Assembly: GCA_902492045.1 (NCBI GenBank)
Contig: CABUKB010000012.1
Location: forward strand, 1-51,983
Origin: an uncultured Oscillospiraceae bacterium
GTDB lineage: Bacteria; Bacillota; Clostridia; Oscillospirales; Acutalibacteraceae
DNA: 51,983 bases
Reading direction: 5' to 3'
The position numbers were made by a program, and so were the translations under genes. The notes beneath the pieces are model-generated. The model did not search any database. It worked only from the letters and a program-made list of their open reading frames with translations, and was not told where the DNA came from. Positions 8,154 to 16,052 of the stretch are shown here, in pieces. How positions within the stretch are numbered: position 1 is the first letter of the stretch; the number at the start of each line of letters is the position of its first letter.

Positions 8154-8366
8154 TCAGGACCAATCATGTGCAGAATCGATTCCATTGGCAATTTCCCATT
8201 CGATATGACATTTCCGCGCATGCTCAACTGACGGATTACCCGAATTACCGATAGCGTTGGCACCGTCGGTAACAATAAAAAAATTCAGGTTATACCGATT
8301 AGCTAATTCTGTTGCTTCTAACACAAACTGTCTCGCCCGTATCATTTTTTCGTCGATCTTAATCAC
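8154..8366 (-). CDS. Small conserved hypothetical protein, 70 residues
   Basis: Short soluble protein with the pattern FFIVTDGANAIGNSG, then HARKCHIEWEIANG and DW near the end. I recall similar 70-80 residue proteins of unknown function in Clostridia. Start GTG at 8366 with only a weak ribosome site, so the exact start is unsure. It is isolated between repeats 4 and 5. Confidence 0.6.
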   Translation of the reverse strand: MIKIDEKMIRARQFVLEATELANRYNLNFFIVTDGANAIGNSGNPSVEHARKCHIEWEIANGIDSAHDWS

Positions 8367-8400
8367 CTCATAATGATATTATCATTGTTCTATATTGAAA

Positions 8401-8690
8401 GAAGCCGACTGCTTTACAGCAATCGGCTTCTTTTGTCATGTGAGGAAGCCTCAAAATGAATCCCGCAACATTTTTTATGCAAGAGTTGAACTCTCGCACA
8501 CCGAAAAAGGTTGATAGCAAGCCGGAGCGTGGCGAGCGCGTTTACAAGCGAACAGCCGAAGCGAACGTGACCTGTTTTGGAAAAGGAGACGCAGCGGAAT
8601 GAGCGCGCCGGCGACTTTTTTACAAAGTCGCCGCAAGCGATATGCAGCTTGCGGCGACGTGGCAAGGGTGGACGCTTTATATATTTGCGC
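8401..8690 (-). repeat. Composite intergenic repeat: hairpins and T-arm-like motif (copy 5)
   Basis: From the minus strand: a perfect 12-bp hairpin GTCGCCGCAAGC...GCTTGCGGCGAC (8627-8658), a GC-rich stretch, the T-arm-like GCGAGAGTTCAACTC (8484-8498), then a terminator hairpin (8401-8408 with 8423-8430) followed by TTTT. Its base composition differs sharply from the AT-rich neighbours. It codes for nothing credible, although short frames cross it. Similar intergenic sequence is, from memory, widespread in Oscillospiraceae. Confidence 0.6.
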
Positions 8691-8727
8691 CAATGACCTT
8701 TTATATGTAAAGAATCAAGCTGGCATT

Positions 8728-9297
8728 TTATAGTATCATCTCAGGATGGTCTTCCGCCGTGCGGCCAAACTCAAACAGTTGTCCCTGCACATTTTCAAAA
8801 TAAAATATGGTTAAATTCTTATCTGCACCATATAAGAACAAATCAGGATGCCTGTTTTGAATTTGAAATCTTTCTTCTTCACTTGTCTGTGTCAAAAGAT
8901 TATAAGCAAAATCACAGCGTTTAACCCATAAACTTTGATATTTTGAATAGTCCACAATCCGGTTATAAAGGTCAGCAATTGTTTCTATATGGAAACGCTG
9001 GCACCAGACAATATCATTTTTGTAGAGTTGTTGGCCTGTCTCACTTGTTACCATATCGTCCATATCATAAACAATCGGAATTTTTACTTTATATTGATAT
9101 GCAACAAACGCTCTGCTATGGCCGTCTGTAAGAGTAAGCCTGCCATTACCAAAATCTCGGACAGGAAGAGGAGCGCACAATTCCATATGATTGGGATTAA
9201 ACCATTTCTTGATGGCTTCAAGTTTAGATTTGTTTAAATACAACTGACTGACACCTAAATCAGTTGGCGCAACCTGACGGATTCCCTTAAATAACAT
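8728..9297 (-). CDS. ParB/sulfiredoxin-like nuclease-domain protein
   Basis: 189-residue protein whose first half matches the ParB N-terminal/Srx superfamily: PLPVRDFGNGRLTLTDGHSR carries the family's DGHSR motif, followed by AFVAYQYKVKIPIVYD. The second half (about 90-189) is not recognised. There is no ParA partner, so plasmid partition is unlikely; orphan ParB-like proteins of this size often act as nucleotide-binding or nuclease modules. The ATG at 9297 is preceded by GGGGATA. AT-rich single gene between repeats. Confidence 0.7.
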   Translation of the reverse strand: MLFKGIRQVAPTDLGVSQLYLNKSKLEAIKKWFNPNHMELCAPLPVRDFGNGRLTLTDGHSRAFVAYQYKVKIPIVYDMDDMVTSETGQQLYKNDIVWCQRFHIETIADLYNRIVDYSKYQSLWVKRCDFAYNLLTQTSEEERFQIQNRHPDLFLYGADKNLTIFYFENVQGQLFEFGRTAEDHPEMIL

Positions 9298-9405
9298 ATT
9301 TATCCCCGATCCCATTACTGTAAACTGTTATTAAGCATAACCCAGTAAATACCATGATAACACTTTGCTTGAACCGACATTATAACAGTATATCGCGATA
9401 TACAA

Positions 9406-9510
9406 AAGAAGTCGACCGCTTTACAGCGATCGACTTCTTTCGACATTCTTCTGTAAAAGGAGTATGAAAAAGATTTTTTCGGCATTTTGGTGGTGGAGTT
9501 GAACTCTCGC
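9406..9510 (-). repeat. T-arm-like motif plus terminator hairpin (copy 6, best preserved)
   Basis: Minus strand: GCGAGAGTTCAACTCCACCA (complement of 9491-9510), about 50 bases, then a 10-bp hairpin (9406-9415 with 9430-9439) closing with TTTTG. The T-loop-like TTCAACT and trailing ACCACCA look like a tRNA 3' end. The stretch 9511-9686 shows nothing further. Confidence 0.7.
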
Positions 9511-9686
9511 GTCTATACAAGACACCGATGAAGAAAAAACTGGAATATTACAATAAACAAGCGCCTTTAGAGGCAAATTCAAATTAGACATGGAAGTTCG
9601 GATTTCAAAGCTTTTTTGATTCTTGTGTCCAGTTTCATGGCAAAGAGAAATCGGTCAGAAACTGCTTAAAATAAGGCTTTATAACA

Positions 9687-9737
9687 AAAACACTATTGAT
9701 TCCAACCCCAGGGGAGTTCAGAAGTCAATAGTGTTTT
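9687..9737 (-). terminator. Terminator of the GyrI-like gene
   Basis: A perfect 13-bp stem (9687-9699 with 9725-9737), reinforced by an inner CCCC/GGGG pairing, ends in TTTT on the minus strand 13 bases beyond the stop codon at 9750. Confidence 0.8.
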
Positions 9738-9749
9738 CAATACTTGGGG

Positions 9750-10307
9750 TTACAGTTTAACGACACTTATACCAGCATAATTGATACCGTCCGCATTATA
9801 ATATTCGATTTCATATGTGCCGCTGAAATCAGGCGTCAAGGCGAATCCTCTTTCCTCATTGCAAAACAGTTTTTCACATAAACCGAAAAGCGGGGCCATA
9901 TGCCACTGAGGGTTATCTTCTCCTGTGATTTTCTTTACCAGCTTCCATGCTGCTTCTGTTGATTTCACTTTTATCATATAGCACGCGGGGGATTCCAGAA
10001 CCGTAATCCCTTCGGGTTGATTTCTTTCCAATGTTTCCTGACAATGCATAAGGGAACGACGCACATTATGTCCATGATTGCACTCCTTGTAATTTATACT
10101 GAGGCAAAGCATAGAATCGGGTGTCAAACTATTTTTTATATTTTTATAACCATCCTGGAAAAGTTGACATGTATCAACGTTCGACTCTTCATCTCCATTG
10201 TCGACCTCTGCCCTATAACCTGCATACAAAGTCGCGGGCTTTTGGATAACTTGAAATTCGACCTCCTCAATAATTACTTTTTCAATGAGCTGTTCCATTT
10301 TGTTCAT
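9750..10307 (-). CDS. GyrI-like/effector-binding domain protein
   Basis: 185-residue protein resembling the stand-alone effector-binding (GyrI-like, AraC_E_bind) fold. It opens with an EFQVIQKPATLYAGYR strand and ends in a YEIEYYNADG/YAGISVVKL pair of strands, the typical duplicated beta-alpha-beta layout. There is no DNA-binding part. Such proteins bind or hydrolyse small hydrophobic compounds. Its start (ATG 10307) has AAGGAG-like sequence 8 bases upstream. It sits just downstream of tRNA-Ser, the usual place of newly gained DNA. Confidence 0.7.
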   Translation of the reverse strand: MNKMEQLIEKVIIEEVEFQVIQKPATLYAGYRAEVDNGDEESNVDTCQLFQDGYKNIKNSLTPDSMLCLSINYKECNHGHNVRRSLMHCQETLERNQPEGITVLESPACYMIKVKSTEAAWKLVKKITGEDNPQWHMAPLFGLCEKLFCNEERGFALTPDFSGTYEIEYYNADGINYAGISVVKL

Positions 10308-10352
10308 CTCCTTAATGTCGTAATTTTATATATATTTTAACATAAAATAACA

Positions 10353-10390
10353 AAAGAAGTCAATCGTTTTTTGTAACGCTCGACTTCTTT
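10353..10390 (-). terminator. Terminator of tRNA-Ser
   Basis: AGAAGTC (10355-10361) pairs with GACTTCT (10382-10388), closing on the minus strand with TTTTGTT. It is a diverged relative of the repeat hairpins at 3974, 6636, 8401 and 9406, and follows the real tRNA by 9 bases. Confidence 0.7.
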
Positions 10391-10396
10391 CGGCTT

Positions 10397-10485
10397 TGGC
10401 GGAAGCGGTGGGATTCGAACCCACGAGCCCGTGAGGGCTACCTGATTTCGAGTCAGGCCCGTTATGACCACTTCGATACGCTTCC
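10397..10485 (-). tRNA. tRNA-Ser(CGA)
   Basis: Acceptor GGAAGCG/CGCTTCC, anticodon stem CCTGA/TCAGG around CTCGAAA (anticodon CGA), a long variable arm TAGCCCTCACGGGCT typical of serine tRNAs, and T-arm GTGGG-TTCGAAT-CCCAC. The CCA end is encoded at 10397-10399. Confidence 0.97.
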
Positions 10486-10590
10486 ATATGTTTGATGCGC
10501 TTTAGGAAGACAGGCTGCTCTCCTGACGCCTCCTTATTATAAGAGAGACACCCCGGTTTGTCAACCGCGAATTCGACGGGTTTTCGGCCG

Positions 10591-11079
10591 TCAGGCGAGC
10601 CGTCCCTTGGTCCTAAGGGCCGGAAATCCCCACTGGCGCAGTACCTCGTACACCCCTACCGCAACGGTGTTGGAAAGGTTCAGAGACCGCGCCGCGTCGT
10701 CGTTAAGCATGGGAAGGCGGACGCACTGCTGCCGGTTCCGGCGAAGCAACTCCTCCGGCAGTCCGGCCGTCTCCTTGCCAAAAACGAGATAGGCCCCGTT
10801 CGGATAAGCCATATCGCAGTAGAGATTCCCGCCTTTGGTGGTAAAATAATAAAAAGGCCCGTGGTTTTTGGCAAAGAAATCGGCTAGGTCCGGATAAATC
10901 GTGATATCCAGAAGAGGCCAATAGTCGAGACCCGCCCTCTTGAGATGGCGGTCATCAATGGAAAACCCAAGCGGTCCCACCAGATGCAGATGACAGCCCG
11001 TCGCCGCACAGGTGCGGCTGATATTCCCCGTATTCTGCGGAATTTCCGGTTCCACCAACACGACATGCAGTTTCGGCAC
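10591..11079 (-). CDS. trmL: tRNA (cytidine(34)-2'-O)-methyltransferase TrmL
   Basis: SPOUT-class enzyme that 2'-O-methylates the wobble base of tRNA-Leu, using S-adenosylmethionine. 162 residues, the usual length. The N-terminus PEIPQNTGNISRTCAATG and the knot motifs VFGKETAGLP and LNLSNTVAVGVYE are diagnostic. I chose GTG at 11079, preceded by AAAGGGGGA; upstream codons in frame overlap manA. It directly follows manA, so the two may share a transcript. The window also carries tRNA-Leu(UAA), a natural substrate. Confidence 0.95.
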   Translation of the reverse strand: MPKLHVVLVEPEIPQNTGNISRTCAATGCHLHLVGPLGFSIDDRHLKRAGLDYWPLLDITIYPDLADFFAKNHGPFYYFTTKGGNLYCDMAYPNGAYLVFGKETAGLPEELLRRNRQQCVRLPMLNDDAARSLNLSNTVAVGVYEVLRQWGFPALRTKGRLA

Positions 11080-11096
11080 GACATATCCCCCTTTCT

Positions 11097-12059
11097 CTAT
11101 ACCCGGCTGCAAAGCAATTGCAATTCCCCTTTGGCCAGCGCGGTCATCCCCGCCGGTAGGAAAAGGCAAGTCCCCTTACACAGTGGGATCTCGCCCCCTG
11201 TCCATATCAGCGCGCCCTCTCCTTTAAGGCAGATCAGACAGATGAAGCTGTCGGCACATCCGATCCGCATCCCGCCCGACACAGCCAGCAGTTCGGCCTG
11301 AAACCAATCGCAGGAGGCCAGGGGCCGGACCGTTCCACCCGGCAGGGAGGAAACACGCCCGACCGCGCCATACGGGATTTGCGGCGGCACCGTAATCACG
11401 GCTTCCACCGCTTTGTCTATATGAAGAGGCCGGGGACGGCCATCAAGGTCCACACGCCCGTAATCGTATACGCGATAGGTGATATCGGAATTCTGCTGAA
11501 TTTCAGCGAGCAGGATTCCCGCTCCAACCGAGTGCAGCGTCCCGGCCGGCAGGAAAAAGACATCCCCCGGATGAGCCGGCACCACGTTGCAGATATCGGC
11601 GAGCGTTCCCTCTTCGGCGTGCCGGCGGAATTCGCCCCTCGTCAGCCCGCAGTTGACCCCGTACACCAGCTTGGCGCCCGGCTCGCAGTCCACGACATAC
11701 CACATTTCGGCCTTGCCCCGTCCCCCCTCTGTCCGCGCTGCATACGCATCGTTCGGATGCACCTGAAGAGACAACGGAGCTTGCGCATCAATGAGTTTGA
11801 CCAGCAGTGGAAAGCCCGGAAACCCGGCCGCCCGGCGGCCGAGCGCCGCGGCTCCCCATTCGGCGAGGACTTCGGATAAAGGACAACCGGCCAGCGGCCC
11901 GTTGTGAACCACCGACGGTCCGTCCGGGCGGCAGGATAACAGCCATGCCTCCCCAGTGGACGGCCCCTCGGAGGAAAAGCCGAAGTCGGTCAGCAGACGG
12001 GTACCTCCCCAGAGGGTTTCCTTTAAATAAGGGGTAAGGAGGAGCGGATACCAGTCCAT
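11097..12059 (-). CDS. manA: Mannose-6-phosphate isomerase, class I
   Basis: Zinc enzyme interconverting mannose 6-phosphate and fructose 6-phosphate. 320 residues, matching the short Firmicutes form. Seen: LKETLWGG near residue 13, the zinc/substrate loop LQVHPNDAYA near 98, KAEMWYV near 116 and the cupin segment LPAGTLHSVGAGILLAEIQ near 170-190. The start ATG at 12059 is followed 18 bases past its stop by trmL. The glycogen phosphorylase gene is divergent upstream, so sugar-phosphate genes meet here. Confidence 0.95.
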   Translation of the reverse strand: MDWYPLLLTPYLKETLWGGTRLLTDFGFSSEGPSTGEAWLLSCRPDGPSVVHNGPLAGCPLSEVLAEWGAAALGRRAAGFPGFPLLVKLIDAQAPLSLQVHPNDAYAARTEGGRGKAEMWYVVDCEPGAKLVYGVNCGLTRGEFRRHAEEGTLADICNVVPAHPGDVFFLPAGTLHSVGAGILLAEIQQNSDITYRVYDYGRVDLDGRPRPLHIDKAVEAVITVPPQIPYGAVGRVSSLPGGTVRPLASCDWFQAELLAVSGGMRIGCADSFICLICLKGEGALIWTGGEIPLCKGTCLFLPAGMTALAKGELQLLCSRV

Positions 12060-12272
12060 ATGCGAGCCGCCTTTCCTAAATTTTCGACAAACGGTCCTTT
12101 TATATTACACCATTTTCCCCTTTCTGGCAATGACCGGACCGGCCATTTTTTCCTCTGTACGTATACCCTCTCAGATTATGCCTTTAAAATCGCCGGATTT
12201 TATATATTCTGCACAATGAAATCTCCTTTTCATGGGAAATCCGGAAATGTTTTTAGATAATATGGAGAACTA

Positions 12273-12301
12273 TTGCGGATTTCTTCTCGATTGTATATAA
12301 T
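12273..12301 (+). promoter_or_regulatory. Promoter of glgP
   Basis: TTGCGG (12273-12278), 17-base spacer, TATAAT (12296-12301), about 64 bases before the glgP start. The rest of the divergent interval 12060-12272 is AT-rich and shows no gene. Confidence 0.7.
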
Positions 12302-12364
12302 AGATACAGGATCGGGCCAGGTATGGAAAGGCCCGGCACTGATATGACAGAAAGGAAATGCGAT

Positions 12365-14812
12365 ATGGCGAAAACAGTGAACCCCCCCGTATCTCCCGCC
12401 GCGCCCGCGCCGGGCGAACAGGAGCTGCGGGAGGCCCTGACGGCCAAGCTGCTCCATAATTTTTCGGTTCAGCCGGAAAACGCAACCGACGAACATTTTT
12501 ACAACGCTTTGGTCCTGGTGCTCCGCGACCGCATGCGCAACGACCGGGTAGAGACCATCCGGAAGGCCCATGAGCAGCAGAGTAAACAGGTGTATTATCT
12601 GTGTATGGAATTTCTCATGGGGCGAAGCCTGAAAAATACCCTGTATAACTTGAACTTGACCGAGGATGCCCGGCGGGTTCTCGACGGGTTCGGGGTCAAA
12701 CTGGATTCTCTATACGAACTGGAACCCGATGCAGGACTGGGCAACGGCGGCCTCGGCCGCCTGGCCGCCTGTTTCCTCGACGGCCTGGCCACGGCGGCGA
12801 TTCCCGCCGTCGGGTATTCCCTGCTGTACGAGTACGGCATCTTCCGACAGAAGCTGGTGGACGGCTGGCAGACGGAATTGCCCGATTCCTGGCTTCCGGG
12901 AGGGCGAAGCTGGCTGCTGCCCCGCCCCGAGCTGGCCAAGGAAGTCCGTTTTGACGGACATATCGACGAGTGGTGGGACGGCAACGGTTACCATCATGTG
13001 GAACACCGGGACGCCACCGTGGTCATCGCCCAGGCCTACGATATGATGGTCCCGGGCAAGGACGGACGAGGTGTATCCACTTTGCGGTTATGGAAATCCA
13101 CCGCGCCGGGGATGGATATGTCCTTGTTCAACCAGGGGGAATATATGCGCGCCATGGAACAAAAGGCCATGGCCGAGGTAATCACCCAGGTCCTCTATCC
13201 CGCCGACAATCACCGGGAGGGCAAGAGCCTGCGGCTCTCACAGCAGTATTTTCTGGTTTCCGCTTCGGTGCAGGATCTTGTCCGGCGGCATCTCGATGTC
13301 TACGGCACCCTCGACAACCTGCCCGACATGGCCGCTGTGCATATCAACGACACCCATCCCACCCTGGCCATTCCCGAACTGATGCGTATCTTGCTCGACG
13401 AGTGCGGTTACGGCTGGGACGCTGCGTGGGACATCGTGACCCGTACCGTCGCTTATACCAATCACACCGTGATGGCGGAGGCCCTCGAATGCTGGCCGGA
13501 GGATCTCTTCCGCCAGCGCCTGCCCCGCATCTATCAGATTGTCAAGGAGATCAACAACCGTTTCAGCGCCCGGATGATGGAGGAAACGGGAGGCGACAGC
13601 GAAAAAGTCGGCCGGATGGCGATCATCTGTTACGGCCTGATCAAAATGGCCAACCTCTGTGTCGCAGCAGCCCACTCGGTCAACGGCGTCTCCCGTCTGC
13701 ACAGCGACATCCTCAAAAACGACGTGTTTCACGACGCGTACACCGTCATGCCGGAGAAGTTCACCAACGTCACCAACGGCATCGCCCACCGCCGCTGGCT
13801 TTGCCAGGCCAATCCGGGGTTGTCCGCCTTCATCCGGGACCGGATCGGGGACGGCTTTGTGCTGGATGCACGGGAACTGGAAAAACTCAAGCCCTATGCG
13901 GCCGACAAGGCTTCGCTGGATGAATTCATGGCGATCAAGCGGCAGAACAAGGCGCGTCTGGCGGACTACGTGCGCCGGACGAGCGGCATCGAGATCGACC
14001 CCGATTCCCTGTTCGACATCCAGGTCAAACGCCTGCACGAATACAAGCGCCAGCATCTCAACGCCCTGCATATCCTCCATACCTATCTGACTCTCAAGGA
14101 TCATCCCCATATGGAGTTTGTGCCCCGCACCTATCTCTTCGGGGCGAAGTCCGCCCCCGGGTATTATCTGGCCAAGGAGATCATCCGCTTTATCTGCCAT
14201 TTGGCCAAAGAGATTGACGCCGACCCGGCGGTTCGGGATAAGCTGAAGGTGGTCTATCTTGAAGATTACCGGGTAACTCTGGCGGAACTGCTGATGCCCG
14301 CCGCCGACATCAGCGAGCAGATTTCCCTGGCGGGAACCGAGGCAAGCGGCACCGGCAACATGAAACTGATGATGAACGGCGCCGTGACCCTCGGCACCCT
14401 GGACGGCGCCAATGTCGAAATCTGTGAGCAGGTGGGACGGGACAACATTCTTCTCTTTGGCATGACCGCCGAAGAGGTAGAAGCTCTGAAGCAGCAAGGA
14501 TATCAGCCCCGGGAATTCTACAACGCCAATCCCCATATCCACCGGGCGGTTGACGCCATGTTTACCGGTTTCGGCGGGCGGACCTACGGCGAAATCGCGG
14601 GCTCCCTGACCGGCAACGATCCCTATATGGTACTGGCGGATTTCGAGGATTATTGCCGGGCCCAGCAGCTTTCCGGCGCGATCTACCGCGACCGGGATAA
14701 ATGGGCCTCCATGGCGCTGATGAATACCGCCTGCAGCGGCCTGTTCGCTTCCGACCGCGCCATTGCGGAATATGCCGGAAACATCTGGCACGCCCGCCCC
14801 CTGCGCGATTAA
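12365..14812 (+). CDS. glgP: Glycogen/starch/alpha-glucan phosphorylase
   Basis: Pyridoxal-phosphate enzyme that releases glucose 1-phosphate from alpha-1,4-glucans. 815 residues, full length. Seen: YYLCMEFLMGRSL near residue 78, GNGGLGRLAACFLD near 125, and the PLP-lysine motif GTGNMKLMMNG near 660. The start ATG at 12365 follows GAAAGGAA; an in-frame ATG at 12323 lies upstream of it without a ribosome site. Single transcription unit from the 12273 promoter. No other glg genes are in the window; galU further on uses the glucose 1-phosphate made here. Confidence 0.97.
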   Translation: MAKTVNPPVSPAAPAPGEQELREALTAKLLHNFSVQPENATDEHFYNALVLVLRDRMRNDRVETIRKAHEQQSKQVYYLCMEFLMGRSLKNTLYNLNLTEDARRVLDGFGVKLDSLYELEPDAGLGNGGLGRLAACFLDGLATAAIPAVGYSLLYEYGIFRQKLVDGWQTELPDSWLPGGRSWLLPRPELAKEVRFDGHIDEWWDGNGYHHVEHRDATVVIAQAYDMMVPGKDGRGVSTLRLWKSTAPGMDMSLFNQGEYMRAMEQKAMAEVITQVLYPADNHREGKSLRLSQQYFLVSASVQDLVRRHLDVYGTLDNLPDMAAVHINDTHPTLAIPELMRILLDECGYGWDAAWDIVTRTVAYTNHTVMAEALECWPEDLFRQRLPRIYQIVKEINNRFSARMMEETGGDSEKVGRMAIICYGLIKMANLCVAAAHSVNGVSRLHSDILKNDVFHDAYTVMPEKFTNVTNGIAHRRWLCQANPGLSAFIRDRIGDGFVLDARELEKLKPYAADKASLDEFMAIKRQNKARLADYVRRTSGIEIDPDSLFDIQVKRLHEYKRQHLNALHILHTYLTLKDHPHMEFVPRTYLFGAKSAPGYYLAKEIIRFICHLAKEIDADPAVRDKLKVVYLEDYRVTLAELLMPAADISEQISLAGTEASGTGNMKLMMNGAVTLGTLDGANVEICEQVGRDNILLFGMTAEEVEALKQQGYQPREFYNANPHIHRAVDAMFTGFGGRTYGEIAGSLTGNDPYMVLADFEDYCRAQQLSGAIYRDRDKWASMALMNTACSGLFASDRAIAEYAGNIWHARPLRD

Positions 14813-15193
14813 CGGCGGGACGGGGCTTTATGGCGACGCACCGTCTAACGATGCTTTCCAATCCAGAGTGCCCCGTCGTATGCCCGTTTATAGGCCGATC
14901 CCTCTCGACATTGACCGCCAGATTGCATCAGGCTTACTGGTGGTGAGACATGAGTGACCGAAACGGAAAACGAGATTTTGGAGCACATGTTTTAAAATTC
15001 AATGGCTGCGCCGGTTCATTCTCCGCCCGCTCTTCGGAGCGGGCTTTCTCATGCGCCTTATTGCCGATCGTTTAGCCTCGTTCCGTATACAACAGAGGGG
15101 TGCGAGATGCCCGCCGGATCTGCCACATACGCTTGCGGCAGGCCGGACGCTCTGCAACACGACGAATCGTCACGCAGAAAGTCCGGCGCGGCG
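14813..15193. other. Intergenic stretch behind glgP
   Basis: About 380 bases with no credible gene. Only the hairpin at 15025-15047 and the start of the next promoter stand out. Confidence 0.5.
15025..15047 (+). terminator. Probable terminator behind glgP
   Basis: GCCCGCTC (15025-15032), TTCG tetraloop, GAGCGGGC (15037-15044), then TTT. It is 210 bases past the glgP stop, so the assignment is likely but not sure. Confidence 0.55.
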
Positions 15194-15222
15194 TTGACAA
15201 CCGAGGTTCAAAACCGTATAAT
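15194..15222 (+). promoter_or_regulatory. Consensus promoter of the small coiled-coil gene
   Basis: TTGACA (15194-15199), exactly 17 bases, TATAAT (15217-15222): a full consensus housekeeping promoter 30 bases before the start codon. Confidence 0.9.
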
Positions 15223-15252
15223 AAAACCACCGTACGGAAAGGTTGTGCTGAA

Positions 15253-15459
15253 ATGAACAACGAGGATAGGATTCTGGCTTTGCTAGAGCAGATGAATGAA
15301 CGGTTGGAAAAGCTGGAGCAGGGGCAGGCCAAGCTCGAACGAAAAATGGAACATCGTTTTAATAAAGTAGACGCCAACCTGAAAGCTTTGTGGCACGATG
15401 TTGATTATGCCCTGGATAAAATCGACGAACACGAAAAGACCTATCACAGCGCCGGTTAA
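15253..15459 (+). CDS. Small coiled-coil protein, 68 residues
   Basis: Short, highly charged helical protein with heptad-like repeats: LLEQMNERLEKLEQGQAKLE then RKMEHRFNKVDANLK. It resembles small coiled-coil proteins of unknown function common in Firmicutes. The ATG at 15253 has GAAAGG upstream. A consensus promoter and its own terminator show that it is an independent, strongly expressed unit despite its size. Confidence 0.75.
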   Translation: MNNEDRILALLEQMNERLEKLEQGQAKLERKMEHRFNKVDANLKALWHDVDYALDKIDEHEKTYHSAG

Positions 15460-15462
15460 TTC

Positions 15463-15487
15463 ACCGCCCTCCTTGTGGGGGCGGTTT
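15463..15487 (+). terminator. Terminator of the small coiled-coil gene
   Basis: ACCGCCCTCC and GGGGGCGGT form a hairpin starting 4 bases past the stop, followed by TTTT. Confidence 0.8.
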
Positions 15488-15672
15488 TATCGTATCTGTC
15501 CGTCCGCCGTTGCCGTCACCCTTGCGCCGCCTTATTGCCAATCGGCTGGGTCAGAATACCTGGATTCTGCCGCTCATGTCAGGGCATACGCTGATCGCGG
15601 CAACCGCAAGTAACGCCTATCTTAAAATTCGGGGGCACACGCATAGCCCAAGGCAAGATTTCGGTCAAAGCA

Positions 15673-15708
15673 AACCCCGTATGAACACTTCGGTGTTCAT
15701 ACGGGGTT
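15673..15708 (-). terminator. Terminator of tRNA-Val
   Basis: A perfect 16-bp stem (15673-15688 with 15693-15708) around TTCG, 3 bases beyond the tRNA CCA end on the minus strand. The T run after it is weak (TTTGCTTT). Confidence 0.75.
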
Positions 15709-15711
15709 CTT

Positions 15712-15788
15712 TGGTGGACGTTAACGGACTTGAACCGCTGACCCTTCGCACGTCAAGCGAATGCTCTACCAGCTGAGCTAAACGTCCC
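15712..15788 (-). tRNA. tRNA-Val(GAC)
   Basis: Acceptor GGGACGT paired with ACGTCC, D-arm GCTC...GAGC, anticodon stem TTCGC/GCGAA around TTGACGT (anticodon GAC), T-loop TTCAAGT, CCA encoded at 15712-15714. Confidence 0.95.
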
Positions 15789-15944
15789 GGTTTGAAAAAT
15801 TCCGCCGTGCGGAACGAGCCTTATTATACAAAATCGCCTTCGGCTTGTCAAGGGGTTTTCACCGGCGGCGTGGAAAAAACGCGGACACAGAATCCCGCCA
15901 GTTCCGGCCGGCCCGGTGATCCCCACAAAAATACGCCGTTCCCC

Positions 15945-15972
15945 TTGTTTTATCGGAAAAGTTTGTTATAAT
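15945..15972 (+). promoter_or_regulatory. Promoter of asnS
   Basis: TTGTTT (15945-15950), 16-base spacer, TATAAT (15967-15972). The leader to the start at 16053 is too short for a T-box. Confidence 0.7.
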
Positions 15973-16052
15973 ACTAACCATATCGGCCAACGCCGATTGC
16001 TCTTAATGCCATAGCGATATATGGAATCCAAACCGGAAAGGCATGGTCAGCC

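Noticed and set aside
8475..8693. Minus-strand frames across the GC-rich repeat
   Set aside because: Arg/Cys/Ser-rich translation of hairpins and the T-arm-like motif; repeat DNA rather than a gene.
13238..14791. Long open frame antisense to glgP
   Set aside because: It is a mirror of GC-rich glycogen phosphorylase codons; no family pattern, and glgP is complete on the other strand.
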